Assembly (NCBI RefSeq): GCF_021462225.1
Contig: NC_061812.1
Location: forward strand, 46,915,363-46,979,362
Direction of reading: 5' to 3'
Origin: Girardinichthys multiradiatus
Lineage: Eukaryota > Chordata > Actinopteri > Cyprinodontiformes > Goodeidae
Length of the DNA stretch: 64,000 nucleotides
The notes beneath the pieces were generated by a model. That model was not told the origin of the DNA. It worked only from the letters and a program-made list of their open reading frames with translations, and ran no database searches. Position 1 is the first letter of the stretch. Each line of letters opens with the position of its first letter. Both the position numbers and the translations under genes were made by a program. Shown piece after piece: positions 20,901 through 29,231 of the stretch.

Positions 20901-23799
20901 GAGTCACCTCTGCTGCGGACGATAAGTTCATTCGAGTCACCAGCCTCAGAAATTGCAGGTTAACAGCAGCTCAGATTAGAGAATAGGTCAATGCCAGACA
21001 GCTAGAGAGTTCTAGCAGCAGACACATCTCTAGAACAACTGTTAAGAGGAGACTGTGTGAATCAGGCCTTCATGGTAAAATAGCTGCTAGGAAACCACTG
21101 CTGAGGACAGTCAACAAGCAGAAGAGACTTGTTTGGGCTAAAGAACACAAGGAATGGACATAAGACCAGTGGAAATCTGTGCTTTGGTCTGATGAGTCCA
21201 AGTTTGAGATCTTTGGTTCCAACCACCGTGTCTTTGTGCAGCGCAGAAGAGGTGAACGGATGGACTCTACATGCCTGGTTCCCACCATGAAGCATGGAGG
21301 AGGAGGTGTGATGGTGTGGGGGTGCTTTGCTGGTGACACTGTTGGGGATTTATTCAAAATTGAAGGCATACTGAACCAGCATGGCTACCACAGCCTCTTG
21401 AAGCGGCATGCTATTCCATCCGGTTTGCGTTTAGTTGGACCATCATTTATTTTTCAACAGGACAATGACCCCATACACACCTCCAGGCTGTGTAAGGGCT
21501 ATTTGACCAAGAAGGAGAGTGATGGGGTGCTGCGCCAGATGACCTGGCCTCCACAGTCACCGGACCTGAACCCAATCGAGATGGTTTGGGGTGAGCTGGA
21601 CCGCAAAGTGAAGCCAAAAGGGCCAACAAGTGCTAAGCATCTCTGGGAACTCCTTCAAGACTGTTGGAAAACCATTTCAGGTGACTACCTCTTGAAGCTC
21701 ATCAACAGAATGCCAAGAGTGTGTGGAGCAGTAATCAAAGCAAAAGGTGGCTACTTTGAAGAACCTAGAATATAAGACATATTTTCAGTTGTTTCACACT
21801 TTTTTGTTCAGTATATAATTCCACATTTGTTAATTCATAGTTTTGATGCCTTCAGTGTGAAGCTACAATATTCATAGTCATGAAAATAAAGAAAAGTCTT
21901 TGAATGAGAAGGTGTGTCGAAACCTTTGGTCTGTACTGTATATAAACGAGTGAGCCAGCAGCACTACTATGTAGTCTTCACAGATGTTATGTTTGTCTTC
22001 AGCCTCAGAGTCGGCGATTGTGTGCTGTTTGTACTGCAAGGCTGAGCTGGGCAGTGGAGATGAAGCACAGGAGCACGTCTGCAGTCAGCCCATCAGCCAG
22101 GGGGCGGGTGGGTTCAACTGCCCTCTCTGCTCTCTGATCTGCGTCTCCCAGCCGGAGCTCCAGGAACACCTGCTGTCTTGTCACATGGATCTGGAGCCAG
22201 AGAGCACTACAGCACGAGCTGAGGGACACACCTCCACCACCTACATGGTAACACCAGCTTCAAACTGATTTCTTCATTTTGTCAGTTGGAATAAATGTCA
22301 TTATTGTTCTGAGTGGTTACAAGGTTTGCTGATGGGTAGATAAAAGATTTTATTTGGAGAACAGTCCTAATAATTTATGATGTTATTAATCAGGTTAGGT
22401 CTTGATATACAATTGAACATCTTAATGCCTGAATGTAATTGTAAATGTATGTATGTTTTTGCTACTAGTGATGTGTTACAGAAAGCTATGTGGGAAACTA
22501 AAGCACGATTAACTAAGTAATTTTATTTATATAGCAAGTTTCACATATGGAAATCACAAAGTGCTTCTCTGGAATAAAATAAATGATAAAAACAACTAAT
22601 TAAGTTAAAGCCTGTCTAAATAAGTACGTCTTTAGTTATTTTTGAAGAGTCAGTAGAGACAACAGAGTGCAGAGACACTCAGTCAGCTTAAGAACCTTTG
22701 AGCACCAGGTCACATCCACTGGTCAGTACATGACTGTATTGTAGAACTGAACTGTGGGTCCACTGTTTTCCCCTGCTGGCATGATTGCAGTGAAGTGTTG
22801 AGAAAACAAAAATTTAACGCTATGTACAGGCACAAATTAACCAAACTATATGACTGATTGTATGATCATCCCATACCTATAGCTCCTAACAGTATGCATG
22901 AACATTGACAAATGTACATGCTGCACTGGTGGAAAAACTGCCTCAACCTCTTTGATGTAATACATTTTTTCTATTCACAGTTCCACTCCGCTCTACCTCG
23001 CTCTACTTGGCACAAAACTTGTTGTGTCAACATCATGTGGTGTGCAAAGTAACACAAAAACATTCACCATCACACATCATCTCTTAAAACAGTGAGGTCG
23101 CAGAGTCCAGACCATCCTCCTGTCCACAGCTCACGGGACAATGGCCATAAATAGCGTTCATGATTTCAAACCACCACCACGTCTTTCAGTTTGACCTGCT
23201 CCGGCCATTGTGGTCCTTAATAGTTTTGTAGTTGCTCTTGGGTTTTTTGAGCTTTCCGGACACTGTAGTGTGTGGTAAAATGTGTGCTTTATCATTCTCT
23301 GCGCTACCTCAGCAAACACCTTCCTATGCCGCTAACATACGGCTGACCATGCTCTTGGCCAATCAGTAAACAGCATTCTGTTCATGTCATGTTTCGGTCC
23401 TGCTCACCCTCTATGGGACCTGCTGATGAGCAGGTACCAAAAAAGCCAGTACCAGGCTGGAAAGCCAGTAATGGCAATTACTGGTTGCAAAACAGGCTGA
23501 GTGGAGCCAGCCAAAATAGTGAAAAGGGGGCTTAAATGACCTGAGACATTTACGTTACCAACCCAACTGTTCTGTCCCATTAGGTGACTTCAGATGGAGA
23601 TAAAGTGGACAGGGCGGATCCAAACATGCTATCTGAGGAGCAAAGCCACTTGGGAGCTGGCCAGCATGTGCTTGTAGCTCTCAGTTGTGGAGGAGAGAGC
23701 AGATCATCAGGTCAGATGGTGGAGGTGAACATCAATGAACTGTTGAACAGCTCCGTTGCCTTCATATATGAGGACAAAAAGTCAGCTCCTAACACCTAA
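4528..23799 (+). CDS. zbtb40: Zinc finger and BTB domain-containing protein 40 (11 coding exons)
   Basis: Coding exons: 4528-4676, 4929-5362, 6510-6703, 7403-7601, 7677-8057, 10624-10830, 10966-11130, 12776-12990, 19588-19744, 22003-22247, 23584-23799. All have GT/AG borders and matching phases, giving 853 aa. An ATG at 4525 directly precedes the chosen one; MELPN fits the start I remember for mammalian ZBTB40. Residues 1 to about 115 form a BTB/POZ dimerisation domain (FCDCTI, RAHKVVLAA, LLEMLYTG). An acidic linker and two helical segments follow. About 13 C2H2 fingers run from about residue 376 to 770 (for example YVCQYC...H.RTH); several are split by introns. The family acts in the nucleus as DNA-binding regulators. 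The protein is shorter than the mammalian one (about 1,200 aa from memory), mainly before the fingers. Name based on the BTB segment and finger order. Confidence 0.93.
6060..6330 (-). mobile_element. Tc1 transposase relic, antisense to zbtb40
   Basis: On the minus strand the DNA reads 'ENDPKHLGKSTKKWF', then 'KMNLLAWPYQS', then a decayed 'CGQI*REEP' stretch. This is the part of a Tc1 transposase spanning the second catalytic Asp and the WPSQSPDLNP region. Frame breaks are frequent and no termini are visible. Confidence 0.5.
6331..6470. repeat. Imperfect tandem duplication of about 60-70 bp
   Basis: The motif CAGTATTCACACT is followed in both units by an AATAAAGAAAAACAGGA block and an ACTATAA..GTGAAT block (unit starts near 6337 and 6398). 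The second unit lies just upstream of the splice acceptor region of zbtb40 exon 3. Confidence 0.6.
6704..7402 (+). other. zbtb40 intron 3, nothing recognised
   Basis: AT-rich DNA between a CAG/GTACCT donor and a GTGTCAG/GTT acceptor. I see no repeat family that I can name. Both borders are phase 0, so an extra phase-0 exon could in principle be hidden here; I did not find one. Confidence 0.5.
8262..9875 (+). mobile_element. Tc1/mariner element, family B copy 1, with about 200-bp terminal inverted repeats
   Basis: The element begins TACAGGTCCTTCTCAAAATA and ends with the reverse complement TTTTGAGAAGGACCTGTA, flanked by the expected TA dinucleotides. The inverted repeats extend roughly 200 bp inwards (to the 'CACAAAATTAGCATAT' region). 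It fills most of zbtb40 intron 5. A nearly identical copy lies at 61572-63185. The transposase inside is one nonsense codon away from being open. Confidence 0.95.
8592..9596 (+). pseudogene. Tc1 transposase (family B copy 1), single premature stop
   Basis: The frame starts MGKTADLTAVQKATI and runs about 334 codons to a stop at 9594-9596 after 'GFPTKY'. The N-terminal third is a bipartite helix-turn-helix domain (KEISERIGCSQSAVSRHL). The catalytic core has FSDESKF, FQHDLAPAH and NPIENLW, the DD34E triad. The only break I see is a TAG at 8805-8807, where copy 2 has GAG at the same place. No frameshift is visible. Tc1 transposases cut and paste the element at TA sites; this copy should not make full-length protein. 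Confidence 0.88.
10218..10415 (+). mobile_element. tRNA-derived SINE, copy 1
   Basis: A tRNA-like head (GGTGCTGGAGTTAAATGCGC, A-box-like) is followed by a clear B box (GGTTCGATTCC, near 10290). The body (CATGTCTTCCCCCTCTCT) and the tail (AATAAAGGCTACTTGTGCC plus A-rich end) are shared with the copies at 32555-32750 and 37423-37590. It lies in zbtb40 intron 5 between the Tc1 and exon 6. Confidence 0.75.
11131..12775 (+). other. zbtb40 intron 7, nothing recognised
   Basis: About 1.6 kb of AT-rich DNA between exons 7 and 8. I see no convincing repeat copy, RNA gene or coding segment. Confidence 0.5.
13018..14930 (+). mobile_element. L2-like LINE fragments, sense (13018-13130 and 13780-14930)
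   Basis: 13018-13130 matches the linker region also seen in reverse at 16600-16700 ('[14 protein letters not shown]'). 13780-14930 carries the reverse-transcriptase region: 'LEVTVEPDLCLDCFDL', 'VIKPLLKKP', 'NFRPIS', 'FQSGFR..HSTETALL', 'AAFDTVDH' (motif A). It then jumps past the YADD region to 'KTLVLFLCYFGKIRNILP', 'SRLDYCNSLL' and 'LASLHWLPV', ending at 'IPNRAL'. Stops occur at 13998 and 14427. The two fragments are separated by about 650 bp of unrelated DNA, and motif C is deleted, so the copy is dead. Confidence 0.85.
13131..13779. other. Unassigned DNA splitting the L2 copy
   Basis: This stretch lies between the two L2 fragments. It contains AT-rich DNA and, near 13640-13790, a more GC-rich part (CAGCCGAGCGTCGTGCAGG). 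I could not name a repeat family. It may be a further insertion or local host DNA. Confidence 0.35.
14931..14963. repeat. (CA)n microsatellite
   Basis: An uninterrupted CA dinucleotide run from about 14930 to 14962, followed by TATA and the end of a Tc1 element. Confidence 0.95.
14964..16136 (-). mobile_element. Tc1/mariner family A copy 2, minus strand, one end lost
   Basis: The transposase 3' side carries the terminal repeat (CAGGGGTTGGACAATGAAAC) directly next to the CA microsatellite. On the minus strand the pieces 16005-15649, 15582-15289 and 15215-15021 together cover MGVIPEFKRGQ..., FSDESTF and RRIDAVLAAKGG. A stop interrupts the region near 15607, and the block holding the second catalytic Asp has a deletion near 15300. 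The other terminus is missing: similarity stops at 'TTAGCCAT' near 16136, short of the terminal repeat. Confidence 0.88.
16145..16870 (-). mobile_element. L2-like LINE fragment, antisense
   Basis: Minus-strand reading gives the endonuclease-to-reverse-transcriptase linker of the same L2 family as 13018-14930: 'RRLAPWFNSELRTLKHNVRKLER', 'ARTAYFSSLIEENKNNPRFL' and '[16 protein letters not shown]'. Its inner end (16150-16240) is the reverse complement of 13790-13865. The two L2 pieces are therefore inverted relative to each other around the Tc1 copy at 14964-16136. Confidence 0.8.
16883..16931. repeat. (TATG)n microsatellite
   Basis: A run of TATG units with one GTG interruption, passing into TATATATATA. 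A Tc1 copy begins at the last TA. Confidence 0.95.
16932..18110 (+). mobile_element. Tc1/mariner family A copy 3, right end replaced
   Basis: The left terminal repeat (TACAGGGGTTGGACAATGAA) starts in the microsatellite. The transposase begins at about 17117 (MGDIPEFKRGQ). A stop (CCTAAC, near 17470) and a 9-codon deletion that removes the second catalytic Asp (YPEGGAPIH, near 17820) disable it; FSDESAF and IIEPLW remain. Similarity ends at AAAGGAGG (18110), where it is joined to the internal terminal-repeat sequence of a different Tc1 family. Its own right terminus is lost. Confidence 0.9.
18111..19096 (+). mobile_element. Tc1/mariner family C, fold-back deletion derivative
   Basis: The right half matches the complete family C element at 20303-21940, from the 'HGKIAARKPLLRT' segment to the right terminus (GGTCTGTACAGTA). 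The left arm (18112-18235) is the reverse complement of 18778-18905, so it is extended about 45 bp further than in the complete copy, and the promoter side and N-terminal DNA-binding domain are absent. Stops and frameshifts follow (18326-18328 TAA, which is shared with the complete copy; frame loss near 18460). The outer part of the left terminal repeat is missing at the junction with copy 3 of family A. Confidence 0.85.
19105..19538 (-). mobile_element. Tc1/mariner family D fragment (terminal repeat plus transposase N-terminus)
   Basis: Minus-strand reading begins with the common teleost Tc1 end (ACAGGCCACTTTATTAGGTA) and encodes MGKKGDVSDFERGMVVGARG, then 'SETADLLGFSRTTISRVYREW', a helix-turn-helix transposase N-terminus. 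It stops after 'TGTQITTRYN'. The catalytic part is absent here; a C-terminal piece of what looks like the same family lies at 32765-33005. The terminus sits about 50 bp from zbtb40 exon 9. Confidence 0.85.
20303..21940 (+). mobile_element. Tc1/mariner family C, complete copy with long terminal inverted repeats
   Basis: Termini TACAGTACAGACCAAAAG (left) and CTTTGGTCTGTACTGTA (right) are inverted repeats at TA sites. The inverted repeat is about 240 bp and runs into the transposase C-terminal coding region on the right side. It fills zbtb40 intron 9 and its right end is only 62 bp from exon 10. Confidence 0.95.
20717..21775 (+). pseudogene. Tc1 transposase (family C), two nonsense codons
   Basis: Begins MARKKQLSKEKRVAIITLRN with a paired helix-turn-helix (SVRTIGKTLKVSPSAVAKTI) and a GRPR hook motif. 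The frame is then stopped by TAG at 20984-20986 and TAA at 21161-21163. It continues in the same frame through WSDESKFEIF, QQDNDPIHTS and NPIEMVW (DD34E) to a stop at 21773-21775 after 'EEPRI'. No frameshift is seen. Confidence 0.88.
22505..22700 (-). mobile_element. LINE 3'-end fragment, antisense
   Basis: A TTTTATTTATATAGCA start, then 'CACAAAGTGCTTC' and 'AAGCCTGTCTAAATAAGTACGTCTTTAG', resembles the 3' end of another L2-type LINE read in reverse. No coding remains that I can read with confidence. 22700-23583 (rest of zbtb40 intron 10) shows a GC-richer part at 22980-23560 that looks repeat-like, but I cannot name it. Confidence 0.45.
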
Positions 23800-24120
23800 C
23801 AAAGAATCCCTGGGGACTCTGCTGTGGCTGTCAGCAGCTGTGTTTTAGCTGGAACAGTGTCCAGCTGTAGAAGCTGTTATACATATTTAAATGTATTTAG
23901 TTACTGATTACAGCAGAATTCTGGGGCCAGTTCTGATATTAAGGAGCAAAGAATGTCTTTATTAAATTGCATGGATCAGTTGTGTTCAAACTGACTAAAG
24001 GTGAGGATCCTTAGAATAGTTTTTGTTTCCGTGCGTTGGGAACACCACACGTTATATTCTAAATCAAACCATGAAGAAAAATGTATCAATCTTTTAATCA
24101 GATTATAGAAAATTAAGAAA

Positions 24121-24126
24121 AATAAA
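24121..24126 (+). promoter_or_regulatory. zbtb40: zbtb40 polyadenylation signal (AATAAA)
   Basis: AATAAA lies 322 bases after the stop codon in AT-rich DNA. This gives a 3'UTR of about 340 bases. No other canonical signal is seen between the stop and this site. Confidence 0.6.
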
Positions 24127-24263
24127 CTTTGGGCTGTTTAACAAGATAACAGTGTCTGCATTTTTCTCTACAGACTTAAATATTTACTGTATGAACTAAA
24201 AAATCATTAGGATTTATCCTTCCTGTGAATCACTAAACTGTTTAGTTGTATATCTACTGTTTC

Positions 24264-24658
24264 TCAGTCGACCAACATCTGGCACCTGTGAACATGTATT
24301 CCAGCCCAAGATGATTTGACAGCTTTCCACAATTTCTCTGCATTTCCTGGTTTTACCTCAGAAGCAATATTTTTGATGTCATCAATTGGATTAAGGTCCT
24401 GGGATTGGACCGGCCACTCCATAACTTTGACTTTGTTGGTCTGGAACCAAGATGCTGCCTGCTTACTGGTGTGTTTTGGGTTGTCTTGTTGAAACACCCA
24501 TATCAAGGCCATTTCCTCTTACGCATAAGGCAACATGACCTCTTCAAGTATTTTGATATATGCAAACTGATCCATGATACCTTGTGTTTGATAAATAGGG
24601 CTGACAACATAGTGAGAGAAACATCCCCATATCATTATGTTTGAACCACCGTGCTTCA
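24264..24658 (-). mobile_element. Tc1 transposase C-terminal half, antisense relic
   Basis: Minus-strand reading gives 'KHGGSNIMIWGCFS', 'WVFQQDN.PKHTS', 'VKVMEWPVQSQDLNPI' and 'SSWAGI', the catalytic part after the first Asp, with a stop before MALIWVFQQ and one missing codon in QQDN(D)PKH. A probable N-terminal part of the same class lies at 25805-25995, also on the minus strand. The L2 tail at 24659-25795 sits between them, which suggests it inserted into or replaced the middle of this Tc1. Confidence 0.7.
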
Positions 24659-25795
24659 CTTCAGTTTATTTATATAGCGCCAATTCACAACACACGTCGT
24701 CTCAAGGCACTTCACAAAAGTCAGGTACATACATTCCAATTAATCCTAACCATTGAACAGTGCAGTCAGATTCAGTTATTTATTCAAATTAGATAAAATG
24801 TTTTTCTGTCTAAGGAAACCCAGCAGATTGCATCCAGTCAGTGACTTGCAGCATTCCCTCCTCCTGAATGAGCATGTAGAGACAGTGGACAGTCACCGGC
24901 GTTGACTTTGCAGAAATCCCTCATACTGAGCATGCATGTAGCGACAGTGGAGAGAAAAAACTCCCTTTTAACAGGAAGAAACCTCCAGCAGAACCAGACT
25001 CAGTGTGTGCGGCCATCTGTCACGGCCGACTGGGGGTTTGAGAGAACAGAGCAGAGACACAAAGAGAACAAAGAAGCACTGATCCAGGAGTACTTTCTAT
25101 GGGAAGGAAAAGTGAATGTTAATGGATGTAGCTCCTTTAGTTGTTTCATCTAGAAAGAAAGAACACATATACTCTGAGCCAGTTTTCAAGGTTAGAGTCT
25201 GAAAGAGAGCACATAGAGTTAGTCACAGTAAAATCTCAGTCAGTAGCTATGTCTAGGGGAGAGAAAGGGTTAAACACTGAAAGACCGGGCCAAGTGTATC
25301 ATTGGTAGAAGGTGAGCTTGGACAATGCCCCTCTCCAGAAAGGTGTCATAGGCAGATACAGTCAGGCCAGGTGTAGCTTCTAGGAAGAGAAAAGAGAGAA
25401 AGTTAAAAGCTGAAATAACAGCAAATAATGCAAAATTGGAGAGTAGTGTGAGAATGTAGCAAAGAGAGTGAAAGTGGTCATTATGTCCTCCAGCAGTCTA
25501 AGCCTATAGCAGCATAACTACAGAGATAGCTCAGGATAACCTAAGCCACTCTAACTATAAGCTTTATCAAAAAGGAAAGTTTTAAGCCTAGCCTTAAAAG
25601 TAGACAGGGTGTCTGCCTCACGGACTAAAACTGGGAGCTGGTTCCACAGGAGAGGAGCCTGATAACTAAAGGATCTGCCTCCCATTGTACTTCTAGAGAC
25701 TCTAGGAACCACCAGTAAACCTGCAGTCTGAGAATGAAGTGCTCTGTTAGGAACATATGGAACAATCGGATCTCTGTTGTATGATGGAGCTCATT
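24659..25795 (-). mobile_element. L2-like LINE 3' end, antisense, third copy
   Basis: Matches 373-1541 almost throughout, beginning with TTCAGTTTATTTATATAGCG and ending near the 'ATGATGGAGCT' border. Small deletions lie near 25320 and 25390. Confidence 0.8.
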
Positions 25796-25804
25796 AGGGC
25801 TTTA

Positions 25805-25995
25805 TAGTTTTATAGTCACATTACTCACCATTAAATTCAGACCTTCTTTGATAACCCTGGAGCTGATCATTGAGTCTTTGTCATTCTTCAATCTATTCCA
25901 CTGGTAGTCTTTCATTTTCATCCAAGTCTCTGGTTTTGCTTTTCATTTTAAAGCATTTGGGATCATTTTAATCATATGGTCTGCGTCAAAAACTC
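25805..25995 (-). mobile_element. Tc1 transposase N-terminal relic, antisense
   Basis: On the minus strand, 'KMIPNALK(W)KAKPET', 'MKDYQWNR' and 'NDKDSMISSRVIKEGLNLMV' can be read. This matches the region between the helix-turn-helix and the catalytic core of a fish Tc1 family as I remember it. Bases 26000-26680 show nothing I can name apart from a poly(T) run at 26381-26400. Confidence 0.5.
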
Positions 25996-26689
25996 TTCTT
26001 CCAGCATTTACATGCAGTCTTATTATCAAAAGCATGAAAATGTTACACTTTAATATTTAAGAACAAAACAAACCTCAGTTGTGATGAACATAAAGCTGCT
26101 AGTCTGGAAATGTTTCTCACTCTAAAACAAAGAACAACCAGTGTCCTCAGACCGACCAAACACAGACAGGTTATTCTTCCACTCACTAAAGATTAAAAGA
26201 TCAAGATAGCAGTTTTATGAATAGAAGAATGATTGTGAAACAATGAATTGACGAGGAGTCATTTTGTTTGCGTCCATGGCAAAACAAGAGAGAAAAATCC
26301 CTGTCTGCTCCTTTCTGTTGCTATCCCTCTAAATGAGTAAAAACAACTGTGGATTTCGTTCTCTATGGCAAATCTCGTTATCTGTTTTTTTTTTTTTTTT
26401 GGTCGTTTTGTTTACACTAGACAAGTTAGCCTATGTTGGCAGGTTGATTTTATTATGAAATTCACCGGAACTCTGTCATGTCTGGCTTCCTGTTTGGCTG
26501 GTAAAATTCATGCGTCAGGCCAAACTTCCCTCTTACGGAAACATTTTGTTGAGCCACACGGCCTCGGTAACCGCAGCCACACTGCGCCGTGGCTGATGGA
26601 AGTGTACACATTGATATTAATGATTTAGGTTCCTTGCGGCGCTCGAACCGCAGCTGGACCCCGTTCAGTGTGGGCCTGACGTTAGTTGA

Positions 26690-26965
26690 GCTTTTAAGCT
26701 TGAGCACTGCTTGATATTGACTAAAGAACACCATTCCCATTGCCAAATATGGGGGTGGAAACATGATTTGGAGCTGTTTCTTTGCTAATGGTACAAGAAG
26801 ATTTAACCACATTGAGGAAGTGTTTACCAGTGCCATGGAAGGGTCGTCCAACATTGCAAGGGCTTAAAGGAGTGGCTCAACAAGAAGCTTTTTAAGGCCC
26901 TGGAACCTAGCCAGTCTCCAGACTTTCATCCCATACAAAACTTTAGGTCCAAGCAAGTTCTTTTT
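26690..26965 (+). mobile_element. Degenerate Tc1/mariner transposase fragment
   Basis: Reads 'FPLPNMGVET' in one frame and 'IAKYGGGNMIWSCF', then 'KEWLNKKLFKALEPSQSPDFHPIQN' in others, the central and C-terminal catalytic segments of a Tc1 transposase with frame breaks. The normal SPDLNPIEN appears as SPDFHPIQN. Confidence 0.5.
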
Positions 26966-27099
26966 ATTTTTTTTTTGTGTCCTGTCCAGCCGAGTAGAGC
27001 TCAGAACTGTTGTCTGAGTGCCAAGAAAAAGCCCAACAGATTTACTTTCACAGGTGGAGCATTACAGCTAACGCTTTAAAGCTTTGCTTGATATTTATA

Positions 27100-27860
27100 A
27101 AAGAAGCTTTATTAGAAACTGCTTTGGGATTATTTCAGTTGTTACGGACACGGAGACAGAAATGGAAAGGGAAAAAATAGAAGCATGAAAGAGAGAAAGG
27201 GGGGCAAAAAAGTAAAGGGGAAGAGAAGCAGAATAGAATGGAGGAAAAAAAGAATGAAGAGAATACAAGATAACACCATGCTTTGCTTCTACACCAGCAT
27301 AAATATTCATATTACCAGCTTTTTTACCAAAAGGTGCACGGTACTTATGAATGCAAGATGTATTTAGTGGTAAATGCGGCTCAATATAGTCAATATACTC
27401 AATAACATTTGTGTATCTGTTAACACCTGAATTTAAACACCTGTGGGTCTGAGTGTGAACATGCATGTGCATACAAGGTTTCTCCATAAAAATATGCAAT
27501 AGTGAGTGTGAAGAGCCACAGACCTGCTCCCCTGGACCTGGTACAGATACGGAGGAGATCCGAGCCACAGACATCCAAAGGCCCCCAGGAAAACCTACAC
27601 CCACCCCAACATTTTAACAACTCCCAGAACACATAAGACGCCCAGGTTGACTCCGCCCCACCCCTTCCCACAGATCCTCCGCCCCACCAGCAGAGTGCAC
27701 TCCTTGAAAGAGAGAGCACCTGCAATGAGATGGTACCTAACCGCCAGTTTACGAGGCCCTCACGTCCACCGATGCACTGAATGCACCCGGGCCGGTGCAG
27801 GATGCCAGAGCATGCGCCGACCCAAACCCTGGTGATATACCCGCTATACCAAGCTTTATT
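27100..27860. other. Unclassified block, repeat-like
   Basis: A purine-rich run (27150-27270) is followed by a more GC-rich part with a run of pyrimidine/CCC segments (27520-27840). Open frames in it are low-complexity and I see no protein family. It may be an interspersed repeat 3' part. Confidence 0.3.
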
Positions 27861-28187
27861 TTATGTTTTGTTGATATTCTGTTTGTCTCTGTTAAAATAA
27901 ACCATACATTTTATGGACTGTTTTTTGTAAGGGGGTATAAACATTCAGGAGATGATCAGATAACTGCCAACTTTGGTTTTGTTTGTGCAAAAAAGCAGCA
28001 GCCACCAAACACCATCTGAACAACAGAGAAACATGTTTATAACAAAAGGTACTTATGAAGCTGCTTTCTGATAGGGGACAAAAATACAACACACAAACTC
28101 CTGATTAGCTCACAATCCCTGTGCTTTCCACATGTCCTCTGAATGCCTCCTGAAACCAACACATCAAAGTCTTTTCTTATATGTACA

Positions 28188-28193
28188 TTTATT
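28188..28193 (-). promoter_or_regulatory. cyb561d1: Possible cyb561d1 polyadenylation signal
   Basis: TTTATT on the plus strand is AATAAA on the minus strand, about 1.04 kb after the cyb561d1 stop. I did not find a closer canonical signal outside the coding region. The assignment is by position only. Confidence 0.35.
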
Positions 28194-28554
28194 GCTTTAA
28201 CTGTTGCAAATAAAGCAGACACAAAATAACAAAAACAAGCACAGAAAACTTTCTAATATTCCATTTCTTAAAACTCAACCAGTGATGGTCACTTTATCTG
28301 CACATCACCTTTCACTCAAAAGGCAACAAAGTGCTTTACAGCAGAATAAAAACGAGGAGACAAAGAAAAATGACCTGAGCCAAGCACAACAAACTAATAA
28401 ACAGAATTGAGATTTTTCTTTAAGATGTGGTGAAATAAATTAATTCAAAGGAGCATTTACTTTTTCATATTTCTATATGGAAAACTGGTGGTGAATTCAT
28501 CTGAGGTTAATCTGAGTGCATTAGGTTCTCCTGAAGCATTTATAGTTGGTCTAC

Positions 28555-28740
28555 ATTCAATTCAGTTCATTTCTATAGTGTCAATTCACAACAAATGTAA
28601 GTTCAAGGCACTTTACAAGTAAAACTGATCCAATTGATATAGATCAATAATCTAATAACTCCAATCATATGGATTCAAGTACATACATTCCAGTTCGATC
28701 CTGGTTAAAATACTATGCAGTCCAGTTCAAATTATTTTAC
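28555..28740 (-). mobile_element. L2-like LINE 3'-terminal fragment, antisense
   Basis: A short, diverged copy of the first 180 bases of the tail at 373-1541 (ATTCAGTTCA..TCTATAGTGTC, TTCAAGGCACTTTACA, TACATACATTCCA). It lies just downstream of the cyb561d1 coding end, possibly in its 3'UTR. Confidence 0.6.
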
Positions 28741-29231
28741 CAACCATCCACATTCCTTCATCGCTGCAGCTCATGCACATACAGAGGAAATGCTTTACAG
28801 TCTTTACCATAAAGATACATTTAATTCACTGTTCCACAGGGAAACGTGTCCTGTGCTAAAAGCGGCTGCATCATTCACCAACCTAGGTTGGCTTTCACTG
28901 CTAAAGTAGTGCAAAAAGACATTCAGGTCTCCACCTTCATCCGCAAGACTTAAATATGATGCTAAAGTAAAGACAACTGTAGAGCGCCATGCTGCACTTC
29001 CCCCACTCACCAGCAAATGTTTGCTGTTTGTCTGTGTGGACTTAAAGCGATAGAGGAACATTTTGGAGAAACCTGAAGTCTGAAACAGTTTCTGTCAAAA
29101 GTTTTGAAAACTGTAACCTCAACACGTTTTAAATTCAAAATGTTTTAAAAACTGTTCAGACAATTCATTCATCTGATTCTCAACCTCCAAGTAAAGTCCA
29201 ACACAGACACTGAATGATGTCTGCCTCCAGT

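Noticed and set aside
26462..26854. 130-codon minus-strand frame MLDDPSMALVNTS
   Set aside because: Partly antisense to a Tc1 relic at 26690-26965; no protein family, membrane or repeat pattern supports a gene.
27095..27604. 169-codon minus-strand frame MGVGFPGGLWMSV
   Set aside because: Composition is driven by a purine-rich tract and S/F-rich low complexity; no start context, splice partner or homologue was recognised.
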